Assembly: GCF_017104565.1 (NCBI RefSeq)
Contig: NZ_JAAGPD010000050.1
Span: 17,992 to 81,991 of the forward strand
Direction: 5' to 3'
Source: Paraburkholderia sp. Tr-20389
Lineage (GTDB): Bacteria > Pseudomonadota > Gammaproteobacteria > Burkholderiales > Burkholderiaceae
DNA length: 64,000 nucleotides
Numbering within the stretch: position 1 is the stretch's first letter; the number at the start of each line of letters is the position of its first letter. Below are positions 11,035 to 19,892 of the stretch, in pieces. Under the pieces are notes generated by a model. It had not been told where the DNA came from and did no database searches. It saw nothing but the letters and a program-made list of their open reading frames with translations. A program made the position numbers and the translations under genes.

Positions 11035-12039
11035 ATGCAGCCGGTGACTATTCAGACAGAAGGCATGATTCACATCTTCAACGGGTTTCACAATCCGAAC
11101 GGCGGCAGCGAGCAGGAGGCGCTGCGCCTGTACGAGCTGCTGCGCGGCAAGAGCGACGTGCAGCTATGGAGCACGTCGTCGCGGACCTCCGAGGAACTGT
11201 CGGCGGCGTATCCGATTCGCCGCGTCGCGCCGCACAAGGCGAGCGTGCCGCGCGGCGGCACTTATGTGTTCGTCGGCGCGCACTGGCGCAACCGTCTGTG
11301 GCCGTATTTCGCGGGCCGTCCCGAACGGCTCGTGTACGTGTTCAACACATTTCATCCGAAACTGCTCGCGCTCACGTCGACGCCGCAGCCGCTGTTGCGC
11401 TGGCCCGCGGCCGAGTACGTGCTGATCTCCGCGTTCCAGTCGCGGCTGCTTGGCGTGAAGGGCGAGATCCAGCCTTCGCCGATCGACATCAGCCGCTTTG
11501 CGCCGCGCGCGCATGAAGCGCATGCGCGACCCGTCGTCGGCCGCTTGAGCCGCGATACGTCCGACAAGCATCATCCCGACGACATCGCCGTCTACAAGAC
11601 ACTCGCCGCGCGCGGTTGCAAGCTGCTGTTGCAAGGCGCGACGACCCTGACGGGCGCGTTGCCGCAAGACGATTCGATCCGGCTTTTGCCCGAAGGTGCG
11701 ATGTCCGCGCCGGACTTCCTGCACGAACTCGATATCTTTTACTACCGCACGGGCGAACACGTCGAAACGTTCGGCCGCGTGGTGCTCGAGGCAATGGCGT
11801 GCGGTTTGCCCGTCGTGTGTCACCGTCATGGCGGCTACATGGATGTCGTGCGGCACGGCGAGAACGGCTATCTGTTCGATACATCCGAAGAGGCGCTGGC
11901 GATACTCGATCAGTTGATCGAGCAACCGGCGTTGCGCGCGCAGATCGGCGCGGCCGCGCGCAAAACGGTCGAGCAGCTATATTCGCGCGAGGCGCTCGAC
12001 GCGCGCACGGCGTTCTATCTACGCGACGCGACGCGATGA
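11035..12039 (+). CDS. glycosyltransferase, GT-B fold (LPS-type)
   Basis: This 334-aa protein has the acceptor loop NGFHNPNGGSEQEA and the donor-site pattern FGRVVLEAMACGLPVVCHRHGG typical of family 1/4 glycosyltransferases. It lies between msbA and an O-antigen ligase, so LPS core or O-antigen synthesis is likely, but the sugar is unknown. ATG 11035 is used; the in-frame ATG at 11065 is an alternative start closer to the conserved beta strand. Confidence 0.85.
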   Translation: MQPVTIQTEGMIHIFNGFHNPNGGSEQEALRLYELLRGKSDVQLWSTSSRTSEELSAAYPIRRVAPHKASVPRGGTYVFVGAHWRNRLWPYFAGRPERLVYVFNTFHPKLLALTSTPQPLLRWPAAEYVLISAFQSRLLGVKGEIQPSPIDISRFAPRAHEAHARPVVGRLSRDTSDKHHPDDIAVYKTLAARGCKLLLQGATTLTGALPQDDSIRLLPEGAMSAPDFLHELDIFYYRTGEHVETFGRVVLEAMACGLPVVCHRHGGYMDVVRHGENGYLFDTSEEALAILDQLIEQPALRAQIGAAARKTVEQLYSREALDARTAFYLRDATR

Positions 12040-12279
12040 ATTGCCGGGCCTTACCATTGCTTGCGAGTCTGGCCGGGGCGCAACCAAATCGTACGCACGC
12101 CGTGAGATGATGGCGACGGCGCAACTCGTGCCGCCGGCGCGAATGGCAAGAGAGCGGGCAGGATCAAGCAGGCAAGATCGACAAAAGGCACCGGCTGAAC
12201 GACGCGTGTGCCACTGACGCAGCGAGCTGACGGTCCACAGCTACGCGAGCGCACTTCGTCATTGAGAGTTGAAGCACAC

Positions 12280-13554
12280 ATGCAACACGCCAGAAAAGAT
12301 TCGTATCCGTTGATCCTTGCGCGAACTTTCGCGCTCGTCGCGCTGTTTGCCGTTCCGTTGTCCACTGCAGGCGTCAACATCGCGGCGTCGCTGTTTGCAG
12401 CGTGCGCGTTGCTGTCGCCAGAGGTTTGGCGCAACTGGCGTGCGATTTTCACGGACCGTGTCAGCGTCGCCGCGTTGCTGCTCGCCGCTGCGTTGGCGCT
12501 GAGCCTCGCGTGGACGAGCGCGGATCGCGGGCATGCGCTCGACTTCCTGATGAAGTACCGCAAGCTGATTTATCTGCCGCTGCTGATGCTGACGTTCCGC
12601 GATTGCCGTACGACGGCCTGGACGACCGTCGCGAAGTGGGCATTGTTCGGCGCGCTGACCTTTGCGTTGCTGCTGTCGTGTTCGAATTACGTTGGCTGGA
12701 CTTCGATTGGCCCGTGGCATTCGGATACCGATCCCATCCGCCGCGCGTGGGTGTTCAAGGATCACATCGCCGCAGGGATCATGACGGCGCTGCTGTTCTA
12801 CCTTGCGCTGAACTTCGCGAAGCATGCGCGTTCGCGTGCCGTGAAGGCCGTGCTCTATGTCGTCGCGCTGCTCGCGATCGTCAATGTGCTGTTGATGATG
12901 CAAGGGCGCACGGGGCAGATCATCGCGATGCTCTTCATTGTGATCTACGTCGTGACGTACTTCGTGTCGCTGCGCGGTATGAAGCCGTGGGTGCGATGGG
13001 GCAGTGGCGTCGTGCTGGTGGCCGTCGCGGGTAGCCTCGTCTACGCGGCGCTGCATTCTCACGGCTCGCGGCTCGCTGAAACGAATGACGAAATCAGCGC
13101 GTACGAGACGTCGAACAAGAACACATCGATGGGCGTGCGCATCGTGTTCTACCGGCGCAGCCTTGAACTGATAGGCGAGCGTCCTCTCATCGGTCATGGC
13201 GTGGGCACCGTGCAGGAAGAGTTCGATGCCTACGCGCGCAACGCCACGGGCGCGGCCGCCGCGACGGCGGGCAATCCGCACAACGAATTCCTGCTGATGG
13301 GGATTCAGCTGGGCGCACTCGGTATCGCGCTGTTTGTGTTCTTTCTCGTGCAGATCGGACGGTCCGCGCTCGAGTTGCGCGAGCCGGCGCGCACGATCGT
13401 CTTTGCTTATCTGTTCGCCTTTGCGATCGGCTGTTTTGCGAATTCGCTGTTGCTCAACTTTACCGAAGGCAATCTGTTTATTTTCCTCGTCGGTATCTTC
13501 CTGAGTTGTCGCAAAGGCACGCCGTCGAAAGCGGAAGAGCGTGTGGCTCGCTAA
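12280..13554 (+). CDS. O-antigen ligase family membrane protein
   Basis: This 424-aa polytopic protein has about 10-12 hydrophobic segments. A large periplasmic loop near residues 280-350 carries RRSLELIGERPLIGHGVGT, matching the Wzy_C/WaaL family that joins O-antigen or another oligosaccharide to lipid A-core. ATG 12280 begins just before the first membrane helix; upstream in-frame codons look like leader sequence. It follows two LPS-type genes, although the 240-bp gap suggests its own promoter. Confidence 0.87.
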   Translation: MQHARKDSYPLILARTFALVALFAVPLSTAGVNIAASLFAACALLSPEVWRNWRAIFTDRVSVAALLLAAALALSLAWTSADRGHALDFLMKYRKLIYLPLLMLTFRDCRTTAWTTVAKWALFGALTFALLLSCSNYVGWTSIGPWHSDTDPIRRAWVFKDHIAAGIMTALLFYLALNFAKHARSRAVKAVLYVVALLAIVNVLLMMQGRTGQIIAMLFIVIYVVTYFVSLRGMKPWVRWGSGVVLVAVAGSLVYAALHSHGSRLAETNDEISAYETSNKNTSMGVRIVFYRRSLELIGERPLIGHGVGTVQEEFDAYARNATGAAAATAGNPHNEFLLMGIQLGALGIALFVFFLVQIGRSALELREPARTIVFAYLFAFAIGCFANSLLLNFTEGNLFIFLVGIFLSCRKGTPSKAEERVAR

Positions 13555-13581
13555 GCGTCGGCCCGGACGTTTCGAGCTTTG

Positions 13582-13878
13582 TCAAACCCCGCTCGTCACC
13601 AGCGACAGCACCGACAGATCGGGATGTGTGCCCTCGATGATGCTCTTGCCGATGTGCACGGCTTCGTCGCTGGCATCGTCGAGTGTTTTGAAAGACTCCT
13701 CGCCGTCGGCGTGAAATGGGACCGTGTGACCCGGCAGTTTCGGGTTCGCGCCGGGATGACAGACGTAGCCGATATAGGTGTAGCGCGCCGTGCCGTCTTT
13801 CAGCGACGGCGCGACGTGAATCTCGAAGCCTTCATAGTCGACTTGTTGCCAGCTCAGGGTTACGGCTTCGTCGCTCAT
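13582..13878 (-). CDS. small conserved-type hypothetical protein
   Basis: This 98-aa soluble protein starts MSDEAVTLSWQQVDYEGF. It is acidic and has no membrane segment or motif I recognise. GGAGG lies 5 nt before the ATG and codon use is like that of real genes here. It is convergent with the O-antigen ligase gene and upstream of two further small minus-strand ORFs that share a similar ribosome-binding sequence. Function unknown. Confidence 0.7.
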   Translation of the reverse strand: MSDEAVTLSWQQVDYEGFEIHVAPSLKDGTARYTYIGYVCHPGANPKLPGHTVPFHADGEESFKTLDDASDEAVHIGKSIIEGTHPDLSVLSLVTSGV

Positions 13879-14004
13879 GATCGCCTCCGTACGGCGCGTC
13901 GTGCGGCCTGAGGGTGACGGGCGGGGCCGACGCTTGCCGGTGTCGTGCGCCGCGGCGAGCGGCGCGAGTGGATAGGGATTGGGGATGGATGGGTACGGGG
14001 CGGC

Positions 14005-14166
14005 TCAGTGACGGTGCCGCAGGCGTTCCCACCAGCGATGCCCGTCGAGGCGACCCGGCATCCCGTCGCGATAGTGATGCTCGCGCCGCAACTGATGCGA
14101 CAGCAGCGTCACGATCACCGCCAGCACGACGATGCCGACCACGATACCAACCATTGACTCAGCCAT
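14005..14166 (-). CDS. 53-aa single-pass membrane small protein
   Basis: Translation from ATG 14166 gives MAESMVGIVVGIVVLAVIVT, continuing through a Leu-rich end to a polar, basic C-terminus that finishes RHRH before TGA. One strong transmembrane helix spans residues 6-23; the remainder is rich in His, Arg and Trp. GGAGG precedes the ATG by 5 nt. I recognise no family. The helix plus Shine-Dalgarno makes a real small gene likely. Confidence 0.6.
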   Translation of the reverse strand: MAESMVGIVVGIVVLAVIVTLLSHQLRREHHYRDGMPGRLDGHRWWERLRHRH

Positions 14167-14250
14167 GACAGCCTCCGTCTATTGCAACTGCATACGGAAA
14201 GTCTAGTTGATTTGCCGGAAGAGGGCGCGGGATCGGCTGCCTCGCCTGTG

Positions 14251-14278
14251 AGGCGCCAGGCGCCAGGCGCCAGGCGCC
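14251..14278. repeat. tandem heptamer (AGGCGCC) x4
   Basis: Four perfect copies of AGGCGCC run head-to-tail in the gap between two small minus-strand genes. Each unit contains the palindrome GGCGCC, so the array can fold into hairpins. It is a slippage-prone tract with no assigned role. Confidence 0.8.
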
Positions 14279-14392
14279 GGTCAAACCCGTTTCGGTTTTC
14301 CCATTGACGCCGCTCGCGATCGATCGCTGTAACCTCTACACGGAAGCGATTGAAATTTCGTATCGCACATCGATGCGCGGCGCATCGGCAGG

Positions 14393-14581
14393 TCAGTTTT
14401 CGTCGTCGGAAAGCAGCGCTTCCAGGCCGAACAACCAGGCGATGCCGAAGGTCAGCATGCCCGCCGCCGTGCGTTTTCGCTGGGTGTTTTTCTCGTGAGC
14501 GGACGGACTGCAAAGCCCGTCGTAGCAAGGGCTCGGCAGGGGTGTCTGATCGTCGTTGTAGTCGTATTGTTCGGAGCGCAT
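14393..14581 (-). CDS. 62-aa hypothetical small protein
   Basis: The ORF starts MRSEQYDYNDDQTPLP and ends in an acidic tail DDEN after a hydrophobic stretch GMLTFGIAWLFGLEALLS (about residues 41-58) that could be one membrane helix. GGGAGG lies 4-5 nt before the ATG. It sits between another small membrane-protein ORF and rng. I recognise no family. Confidence 0.55.
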   Translation of the reverse strand: MRSEQYDYNDDQTPLPSPCYDGLCSPSAHEKNTQRKRTAAGMLTFGIAWLFGLEALLSDDEN

Positions 14582-14658
14582 GTCGCCTCCCGCGTGCGGT
14601 GTCGATTGCGACCAAGCAAGCGATGTGCCCGACGGGTTGGCTTTGATGGACGGCGCGG

Positions 14659-16128
14659 TTACATCAGGACAATATCGTACTGCTCCTGACTAAGATTCGA
14701 CTCGACCTGCAATGACACCGGCTTGCCGATGAAGTCGATCAGCATCGCCAGATGCTGGGATTCTTCCTCCAGGAACAGATCGATCACCTGCTGCGAAGCG
14801 ACCACGCGAAACTCGCGCGGATTGAACTGACGCGACTCCCGCAGAATTTCACGCAGCACGTCATAGCAAACGGTGCGTGCCGTTTTCACCTGCCCTTTGC
14901 CCTGGCACACGGGACAAGGCTCGCACAGCACATGCGCGAGCGATTCGCGCGTACGCTTTCTGGTCATCTCGACGAGACCCAACTGCGAGAACCCGTTGAC
15001 CGTCACACGCGTGCGGTCGCGCGCGAGCGCCTTCTTCAGTTCTCCAAGCACCTGATCGCGATGCTCGGTGTTCTCCATGTCGATGAAGTCGATGATGATC
15101 ACGCCGCCCAGATTGCGCAGCCGCAATTGCCGCGCGATCGTATGCGCCGCTTCGAGGTTGGTCTTGAAGATCGTATCGTCGAAATTGCGCGCGCCGACAT
15201 AGCCGCCCGTATTGACGTCGATGGTCGTCATCGCTTCCGTCTGGTCGATCACCAGATAGCCGCCCGACTTCAGATCGACACGCCGCGATAGCGCACGCTG
15301 GATTTCGGTCTCGATGTTGTACAGATCGAAGAGGGGGCGCTCGCCCGTGTAGTGATGCAGCTTCGACGAAACAGCGGGTGTGAACTCGGCCGCGAACTCC
15401 GTGAGCATCTGAAACGTCTCGCGAGAATCCACCTGAATGCGCGTGGTTTCGTCGTTGACGAAGTCGCGCAGCACGCGCTGCGCGAGATTCAGATCCTGAT
15501 AGAGCAGGCTGGTGGGCGGCATGCGCTGCCCCTGCGAGAGTATCGTCGCCCACGTCTTGCGGAGATACGCGACGTCGGCGGCCAGCTCCTCGCTCGTCGC
15601 GTCTTCGGCGATGGTGCGCACGATATAGCCGCCCTTCTCGTCGACGGGCAGCACCGACGTGAGCCGCGCTCGCACGGCTTCGCGCTCCGCTTCGCTTTCG
15701 ATCTTCTGCGAGATGCCGATATGCGGTTCCTGCGGCAGATAGACGAGCGTGCGCCCGGCGATGCTCACCTGTGTGGAGAGCCGCGCGCCTTTGGTGCCGA
15801 TCGGATCCTTGACGACCTGAACCATCAAGGTTTGCCCTTCGAAAACGATCTTCTCGATGGGCTGATGCGGCACCTGTTGCTGCGGTTCACCCGCGAGCCG
15901 CGGATGCCAGATATCGGCGACGTGCAGAAACGCGGCACGTTCCAGACCGATGTCGATGAACGCGGACTGCATGCCCGGCAGCACACGCACAACCTTGCCG
16001 AGATAGACATTGCCGACCCGCCCGCGCGACAGCGTGCGTTCGACGTGAAGCTCCTGCACTGCGCCCTGCTGGACCAACGCTACGCGCGTCTCCTGTGGCG
16101 TAACGTTAATCAGGATTTCTTCGTTCAT
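14659..16128 (-). CDS. rng: ribonuclease G
   Basis: This 489-aa endoribonuclease of the RNase E/G family matures the 5' end of 16S rRNA and cleaves AU-rich single-stranded RNA. The N-terminal S1 domain (about 35-125) is followed by catalytic Asp motifs in TTIDVNTGGYVGARN and GGVIIIDFIDMEN, then the zinc-link CEPCPVCQGKG. It lacks the long C-terminal scaffold of RNase E. It starts 9 nt after the maf stop, so the two are probably co-transcribed. Confidence 0.96.
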   Translation of the reverse strand: MNEEILINVTPQETRVALVQQGAVQELHVERTLSRGRVGNVYLGKVVRVLPGMQSAFIDIGLERAAFLHVADIWHPRLAGEPQQQVPHQPIEKIVFEGQTLMVQVVKDPIGTKGARLSTQVSIAGRTLVYLPQEPHIGISQKIESEAEREAVRARLTSVLPVDEKGGYIVRTIAEDATSEELAADVAYLRKTWATILSQGQRMPPTSLLYQDLNLAQRVLRDFVNDETTRIQVDSRETFQMLTEFAAEFTPAVSSKLHHYTGERPLFDLYNIETEIQRALSRRVDLKSGGYLVIDQTEAMTTIDVNTGGYVGARNFDDTIFKTNLEAAHTIARQLRLRNLGGVIIIDFIDMENTEHRDQVLGELKKALARDRTRVTVNGFSQLGLVEMTRKRTRESLAHVLCEPCPVCQGKGQVKTARTVCYDVLREILRESRQFNPREFRVVASQQVIDLFLEEESQHLAMLIDFIGKPVSLQVESNLSQEQYDIVLM

Positions 16129-16137
16129 GGTGTTGTT

Positions 16138-16764
16138 CTAGAAGTCGATGCGCGCCGCACGTAGAAGGGCAGCGGTTTCAAACAATGGCAAACCCATGAT
16201 ACCTGAATAGGACCCGTCGATATGCTCGATGAACTCCGCGGCGCGCCCCTGAATGCCATACGCGCCTGCCTTGCCGAGCGGCTCGCCGCTTGCTGCGTAG
16301 CGGCGTAGCGCGTCGCTTTGCACTGCAGCAAAACGGACCCGCGACACGGAGAGCGCGGGCGCCAGCAATTCGCCTTGCGCATCGACGACGGCCACGGCCG
16401 TCAGCACTTCATGATCGCGGCCGATGAGGCGCGAGAGCATCGCCACGGCATCGTCGGTATCGATCGGCTTGCCGAGTATCGCATCGTCGATCGTGACGGT
16501 TGTATCGGCAACCAGAATGGGCGCATTCGCATGACCTCCCGCAACGAGCCGCGCGCGCGCCGCATGCGCCTTCGCGACGCACACGCGCATCACGTAGTCG
16601 TGCGCTCGCTCGCCCGGCAACTCGGCTTCGAGCGCTTCTGCGTCTTCATCGGGACGCGGCAGCAGCAGTTCGAAGCGTACGCCCAGTTGCGTCAGCAGTT
16701 CCTGACGGCGCGGGCTCTGCGATGCGAGATGGACGAACGGAAAAGCGGCACTCTGAATGGACAT
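16138..16764 (-). CDS. maf: Maf-family nucleoside triphosphate pyrophosphatase (YhdE-like)
   Basis: This 208-aa house-cleaning pyrophosphatase hydrolyses non-canonical or excess NTPs; the [18 protein letters not shown] pattern fits the dTTP/UTP (YhdE) subgroup. The N-terminal signature [12 protein letters not shown] is intact. ATG 16764 gives the family start [20 protein letters not shown]; a 31-residue upstream extension is not conserved-like. It precedes rng and follows rlmH in the same direction. Confidence 0.92.
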   Translation of the reverse strand: MSIQSAAFPFVHLASQSPRRQELLTQLGVRFELLLPRPDEDAEALEAELPGERAHDYVMRVCVAKAHAARARLVAGGHANAPILVADTTVTIDDAILGKPIDTDDAVAMLSRLIGRDHEVLTAVAVVDAQGELLAPALSVSRVRFAAVQSDALRRYAASGEPLGKAGAYGIQGRAAEFIEHIDGSYSGIMGLPLFETAALLRAARIDF

Positions 16765-16925
16765 GGATCGGTCACCAGCGAAGAAGAACGGCGCGGCCTC
16801 GCAGCGCGACGCCGATAACAGGTGTTGAGCGTAACAGACAGGGAGGGCGGCGCGCACCCTGGCCGTCCGGCCAGGTTGTGCGCAGGGACGCGGAATCTGA
16901 AGATATCCGTATGTTCAGACGGAGG

Positions 16926-17396
16926 TCAGACCCGATGATACGGATGATTCTGCGTGATGGTCCACGCGCGATACAACTGTTCGGCAAGCAGTACGCGGAC
17001 CATCGCGTGTGGCAGCGTGAGACTCGACACGCGCAGCAACATGTCGGCGCGCGCTTTCAGGTCGGGATCCAGCCCGTCGGCGCCACCGATCAGAAACGCG
17101 ACGTCGCGTCCGTCCTGTTGCCAGGTCGGCAGAGCGTTCGCGAGCTGCATCGTCGTCCAGTCTTTGCCGCGTTCGTCGAGCGCAACGATGCGGGCATTCT
17201 TCGGCAGCGCCGCTTCGATCTTCTGCCGCTCGGACGCCATCACGCTTTCAGCGGAACGGCCCGACGAGCGCTGCTCCGGTTTGATTTCACGCAGTTCGAT
17301 GCGCAGTTCGGGCGGCATGCGCTTCGCGTATTCATCGAAGCCCGTAGCGATCCAGTCCGGCATCTTGTGGCCGACCGCAAGGATATGCAGTTTCAT
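16926..17396 (-). CDS. rlmH: 23S rRNA pseudouridine-1915 N3-methyltransferase
   Basis: This 156-aa SPOUT-class enzyme methylates pseudouridine 1915 in helix 69 of 23S rRNA on assembled 70S ribosomes. The N-terminus [20 protein letters not shown], the SAM-binding FLIGGADGL and the knot segment [20 protein letters not shown] are all characteristic. It follows rsfS in the usual nadD-rsfS-rlmH order. Confidence 0.97.
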   Translation of the reverse strand: MKLHILAVGHKMPDWIATGFDEYAKRMPPELRIELREIKPEQRSSGRSAESVMASERQKIEAALPKNARIVALDERGKDWTTMQLANALPTWQQDGRDVAFLIGGADGLDPDLKARADMLLRVSSLTLPHAMVRVLLAEQLYRAWTITQNHPYHRV

Positions 17397-17466
17397 TGGC
17401 GACCTCGCGCGGATTCAGTGCCGCGCACGACGGCGAGCACAAACCGTGGCTCGAACAGCGGCGTGC

Positions 17467-17925
17467 TCACGAACGGCGGCGAGCGGGTGCCTTGCGAGCC
17501 GGACGCGCAACGGGGGCTTCGTCTTCCTCGTCTTCGTCGTCGAGCGGCTCGGACGGACGCGCGCCTCCGAAGGGGTTCGGTGTCGACAGTTTCACGCGCA
17601 CCGGCTTGTCGCCCCAGATCTCTTCGAGGTTGTAGTACTGGCGCAGCGCGGGTTGCAGGATGTGCACGACGGCATCGCCGCAATCCACCAGCACCCATTC
17701 GCCGATGTCTTCGCCTTCCGTGCTGATGATGTCGCCGCCCGCTTCCTTGACCTTCTCGCGCACGCTGGACGCGAGCGCCTTGGTCTGGCGGTTCGACGTG
17801 CCGCTCGCGACGATCACGCGGTCGAACAGTTCGGTGAGGTGGCTGGTGTTGAACACCCGGATGTCTTGCGCCTTGACGTCTTCGAGTCCGTCGACGATGG
17901 CACGTTGAAGCTTGCGTATATCCAT
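17467..17925 (-). CDS. rsfS: ribosome silencing factor RsfS
   Basis: This 152-aa RsfS/Iojap protein binds uL14 on the 50S subunit and blocks subunit joining in stationary phase. The core MDIRKLQRAIVDGLEDVKAQ through YYNLEEIWGDKPVR is typical. An extra Asp/Glu then Arg/Ala/Lys-rich tail of about 35 residues extends past the usual end. ATG 17925 lies 2 nt after the nadD stop, so the two are translationally close. Confidence 0.95.
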   Translation of the reverse strand: MDIRKLQRAIVDGLEDVKAQDIRVFNTSHLTELFDRVIVASGTSNRQTKALASSVREKVKEAGGDIISTEGEDIGEWVLVDCGDAVVHILQPALRQYYNLEEIWGDKPVRVKLSTPNPFGGARPSEPLDDEDEEDEAPVARPARKAPARRRS

Positions 17926-17927
17926 GA

Positions 17928-18605
17928 TTACCGATGGTACAGATGATGTTGAACAATATAGTCCCACACTGCCGTGGGGACATGATTCTGTGCAGATTGG
18001 CCGTCGCCGGCCGCTGCTGCGTTTTCGAGCGACGCGCGCAGGTGCGCGCGAATGTCGGTGGCCGATACGTCGAACGCCAGCGACGTATCGATCAGCAAAT
18101 GCCCGGCCGGGGTCGCCTGCAGCGTGGCGGCGTCAGCCGCGCGTTGCGCGATTGCCGCTGCGACGGCGGGCGGCACGTCCGATACGTCGAAGCCCGGGCG
18201 CGTCGCCGCTGCGATATGCGCGTAGTCGAACAACTGCTGCCAGTCGCGCCAGGTGTCGAGCCGCACCAGCTGGTCCGCGCCGATCAGCAGCGAGATCGAC
18301 GCGTCTTTTCCTTCGCGTTCGCGCCAGCGCCGCAACGTATCGACCGTGTAAGTCGGGCCGTCGTGCTCGATTTCATCCGTGGCGACACTGACCGTCACAC
18401 CCGGCAGCGTCAGCGACGCGGCGGCCGCGCGGGTCATGGCGAGCCGGTGCCCGGCCGCCGACACATCCGCTTTCTGCCACGGCTGACCGGCCGGCATCAG
18501 CACGAGTTCGGTCAGATCGAGCGCACCGGCGAAACGCCGTGCGAGCGCGAGGTGGCCGTCGTGGATGGGATCGAACGTGCCGCCGAGTATGCCGATGCGG
18601 CGCAA
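17928..18605 (-). CDS. nadD: nicotinate-mononucleotide adenylyltransferase
   Basis: This enzyme converts nicotinate mononucleotide and ATP to deamido-NAD. It shows the nucleotidyltransferase motif [12 protein letters not shown] and the late motif [10 protein letters not shown]. The given start is TTG 18605 (225 aa), but no Shine-Dalgarno precedes it. The frame stays open upstream, and a CTG at 18644 preceded by AAGGA would add [12 protein letters not shown] and looks like the better initiation site (238 aa). It lies between hemF and rsfS. Confidence 0.93.
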   Translation of the reverse strand: MRRIGILGGTFDPIHDGHLALARRFAGALDLTELVLMPAGQPWQKADVSAAGHRLAMTRAAAASLTLPGVTVSVATDEIEHDGPTYTVDTLRRWREREGKDASISLLIGADQLVRLDTWRDWQQLFDYAHIAAATRPGFDVSDVPPAVAAAIAQRAADAATLQATPAGHLLIDTSLAFDVSATDIRAHLRASLENAAAAGDGQSAQNHVPTAVWDYIVQHHLYHR

Positions 18606-18695
18606 TGTGCGTTTCAGCGCGACGGTTTGAGCGGTCGGATTCAGTTGCGGTTCCTTTGCCTGTCGGTTGGAGAGGGGGCGGCGCGGCGGAGCGCG

Positions 18696-19628
18696 TCAGA
18701 CCCACTCGCGCTGCACGAGAAAGTCGCTGTAGAGGCGCGCTTCCGGCGTGCCCGGCTGGGGCTGCCAGTTGTAGCGCCAGTTCACGACGGGCGGCATCGA
18801 CATCAGAATCGATTCCGTACGTCCCCCGCTTTGCAGCCCGAACAGTGTGCCACGGTCGAACACGAGGTTGAATTCGACGTAACGGCCGCGCCGGTACGCC
18901 TGGAAGTCGCGCTGGGCCTCGCCGTACGGCATGTTGCGGCGCTTCTCGATGACGGGCAGATACGCATTCAGGAACGCATCGCCAACGCTCTTGACCATCG
19001 CGAACGATTTGTCGAAGCCCGGCTCCGAGAAATCGTCGAAGAAAATCCCGCCGATGCCGCGCGGCTCGTTACGATGCTTCAGGAAGAAGTAGTCGTCGCA
19101 CCAGCGCTTGAAGCGCGGGTAGAGGTCGTCGCCGTACGGTTGCAGCGCGTCGCGGCAGACCCGGTGGAAATGCTGCGCGTCTTCCTCGAACCCGTAGTAG
19201 GGCGTCAGATCCATGCCGCCGCCGAACCAGAACACGGGCGCTTCGCCCGCTTTCGTCGCGACCAGGAGGCGCACATTCATGTGAACGGTCGGACAGTACG
19301 GGTTGCGCGGATGCAACACGAGCGACACGCCCATCGCTTCGAAGCCGCGCCCTGCCAGTTGCGGACGCAGTGCGCTCGCCGAGCCGGGCAGTGCATCGCC
19401 TTGGACATCCGAGAAGCCGATGCCCGCGCGTTCGAAAAACGCGCCGTCTTCCAGAATGCGCGTGCAGCCGCCGCCGCGCAGTTTCTCGCCGGGCGCGCGC
19501 TGCCAGCTGTCGGTGGCGAGCGGTGTGCCGTCGAACGCACCGAGCGCGTCGGCGATCCGCGTCTGCAAGCCTTGCATCCAGGAGCGGACGGTCTGGGTAT
19601 CGTGAGCGTCGTGAATCGAGTCGATCAT
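18696..19628 (-). CDS. hemF: oxygen-dependent coproporphyrinogen III oxidase
   Basis: This 310-aa enzyme catalyses aerobic oxidative decarboxylation of coproporphyrinogen III to protoporphyrinogen IX in haem synthesis. Conserved segments include [45 protein letters not shown] and [18 protein letters not shown]. It sits downstream of purD and upstream of nadD on the same strand. Confidence 0.97.
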   Translation of the reverse strand: MIDSIHDAHDTQTVRSWMQGLQTRIADALGAFDGTPLATDSWQRAPGEKLRGGGCTRILEDGAFFERAGIGFSDVQGDALPGSASALRPQLAGRGFEAMGVSLVLHPRNPYCPTVHMNVRLLVATKAGEAPVFWFGGGMDLTPYYGFEEDAQHFHRVCRDALQPYGDDLYPRFKRWCDDYFFLKHRNEPRGIGGIFFDDFSEPGFDKSFAMVKSVGDAFLNAYLPVIEKRRNMPYGEAQRDFQAYRRGRYVEFNLVFDRGTLFGLQSGGRTESILMSMPPVVNWRYNWQPQPGTPEARLYSDFLVQREWV

Positions 19629-19892
19629 GATATGTGGGGCGCGGCAGCCGGAATACGCTGGCGCGGTCGGGATTCAATGGGACGGATTGGGCGCTATGCG
19701 CCGTTCGCGGCACATGGTCGGGCGGTTGCCGGCGCTGTTCAGCCGGGGCGCACCCCTCGCGGCAGAAATCGGCCGACAGACCCAAGTGTAGCGCCGGCGC
19801 GGCCATATGGCCCCGGAGGGCTGTTTCGCGGGTCCGGGCAGGGTGCCCCGGACGCCGCGCCGGAACGCGCTTCGGCGCGGAAAATGGCCGGT

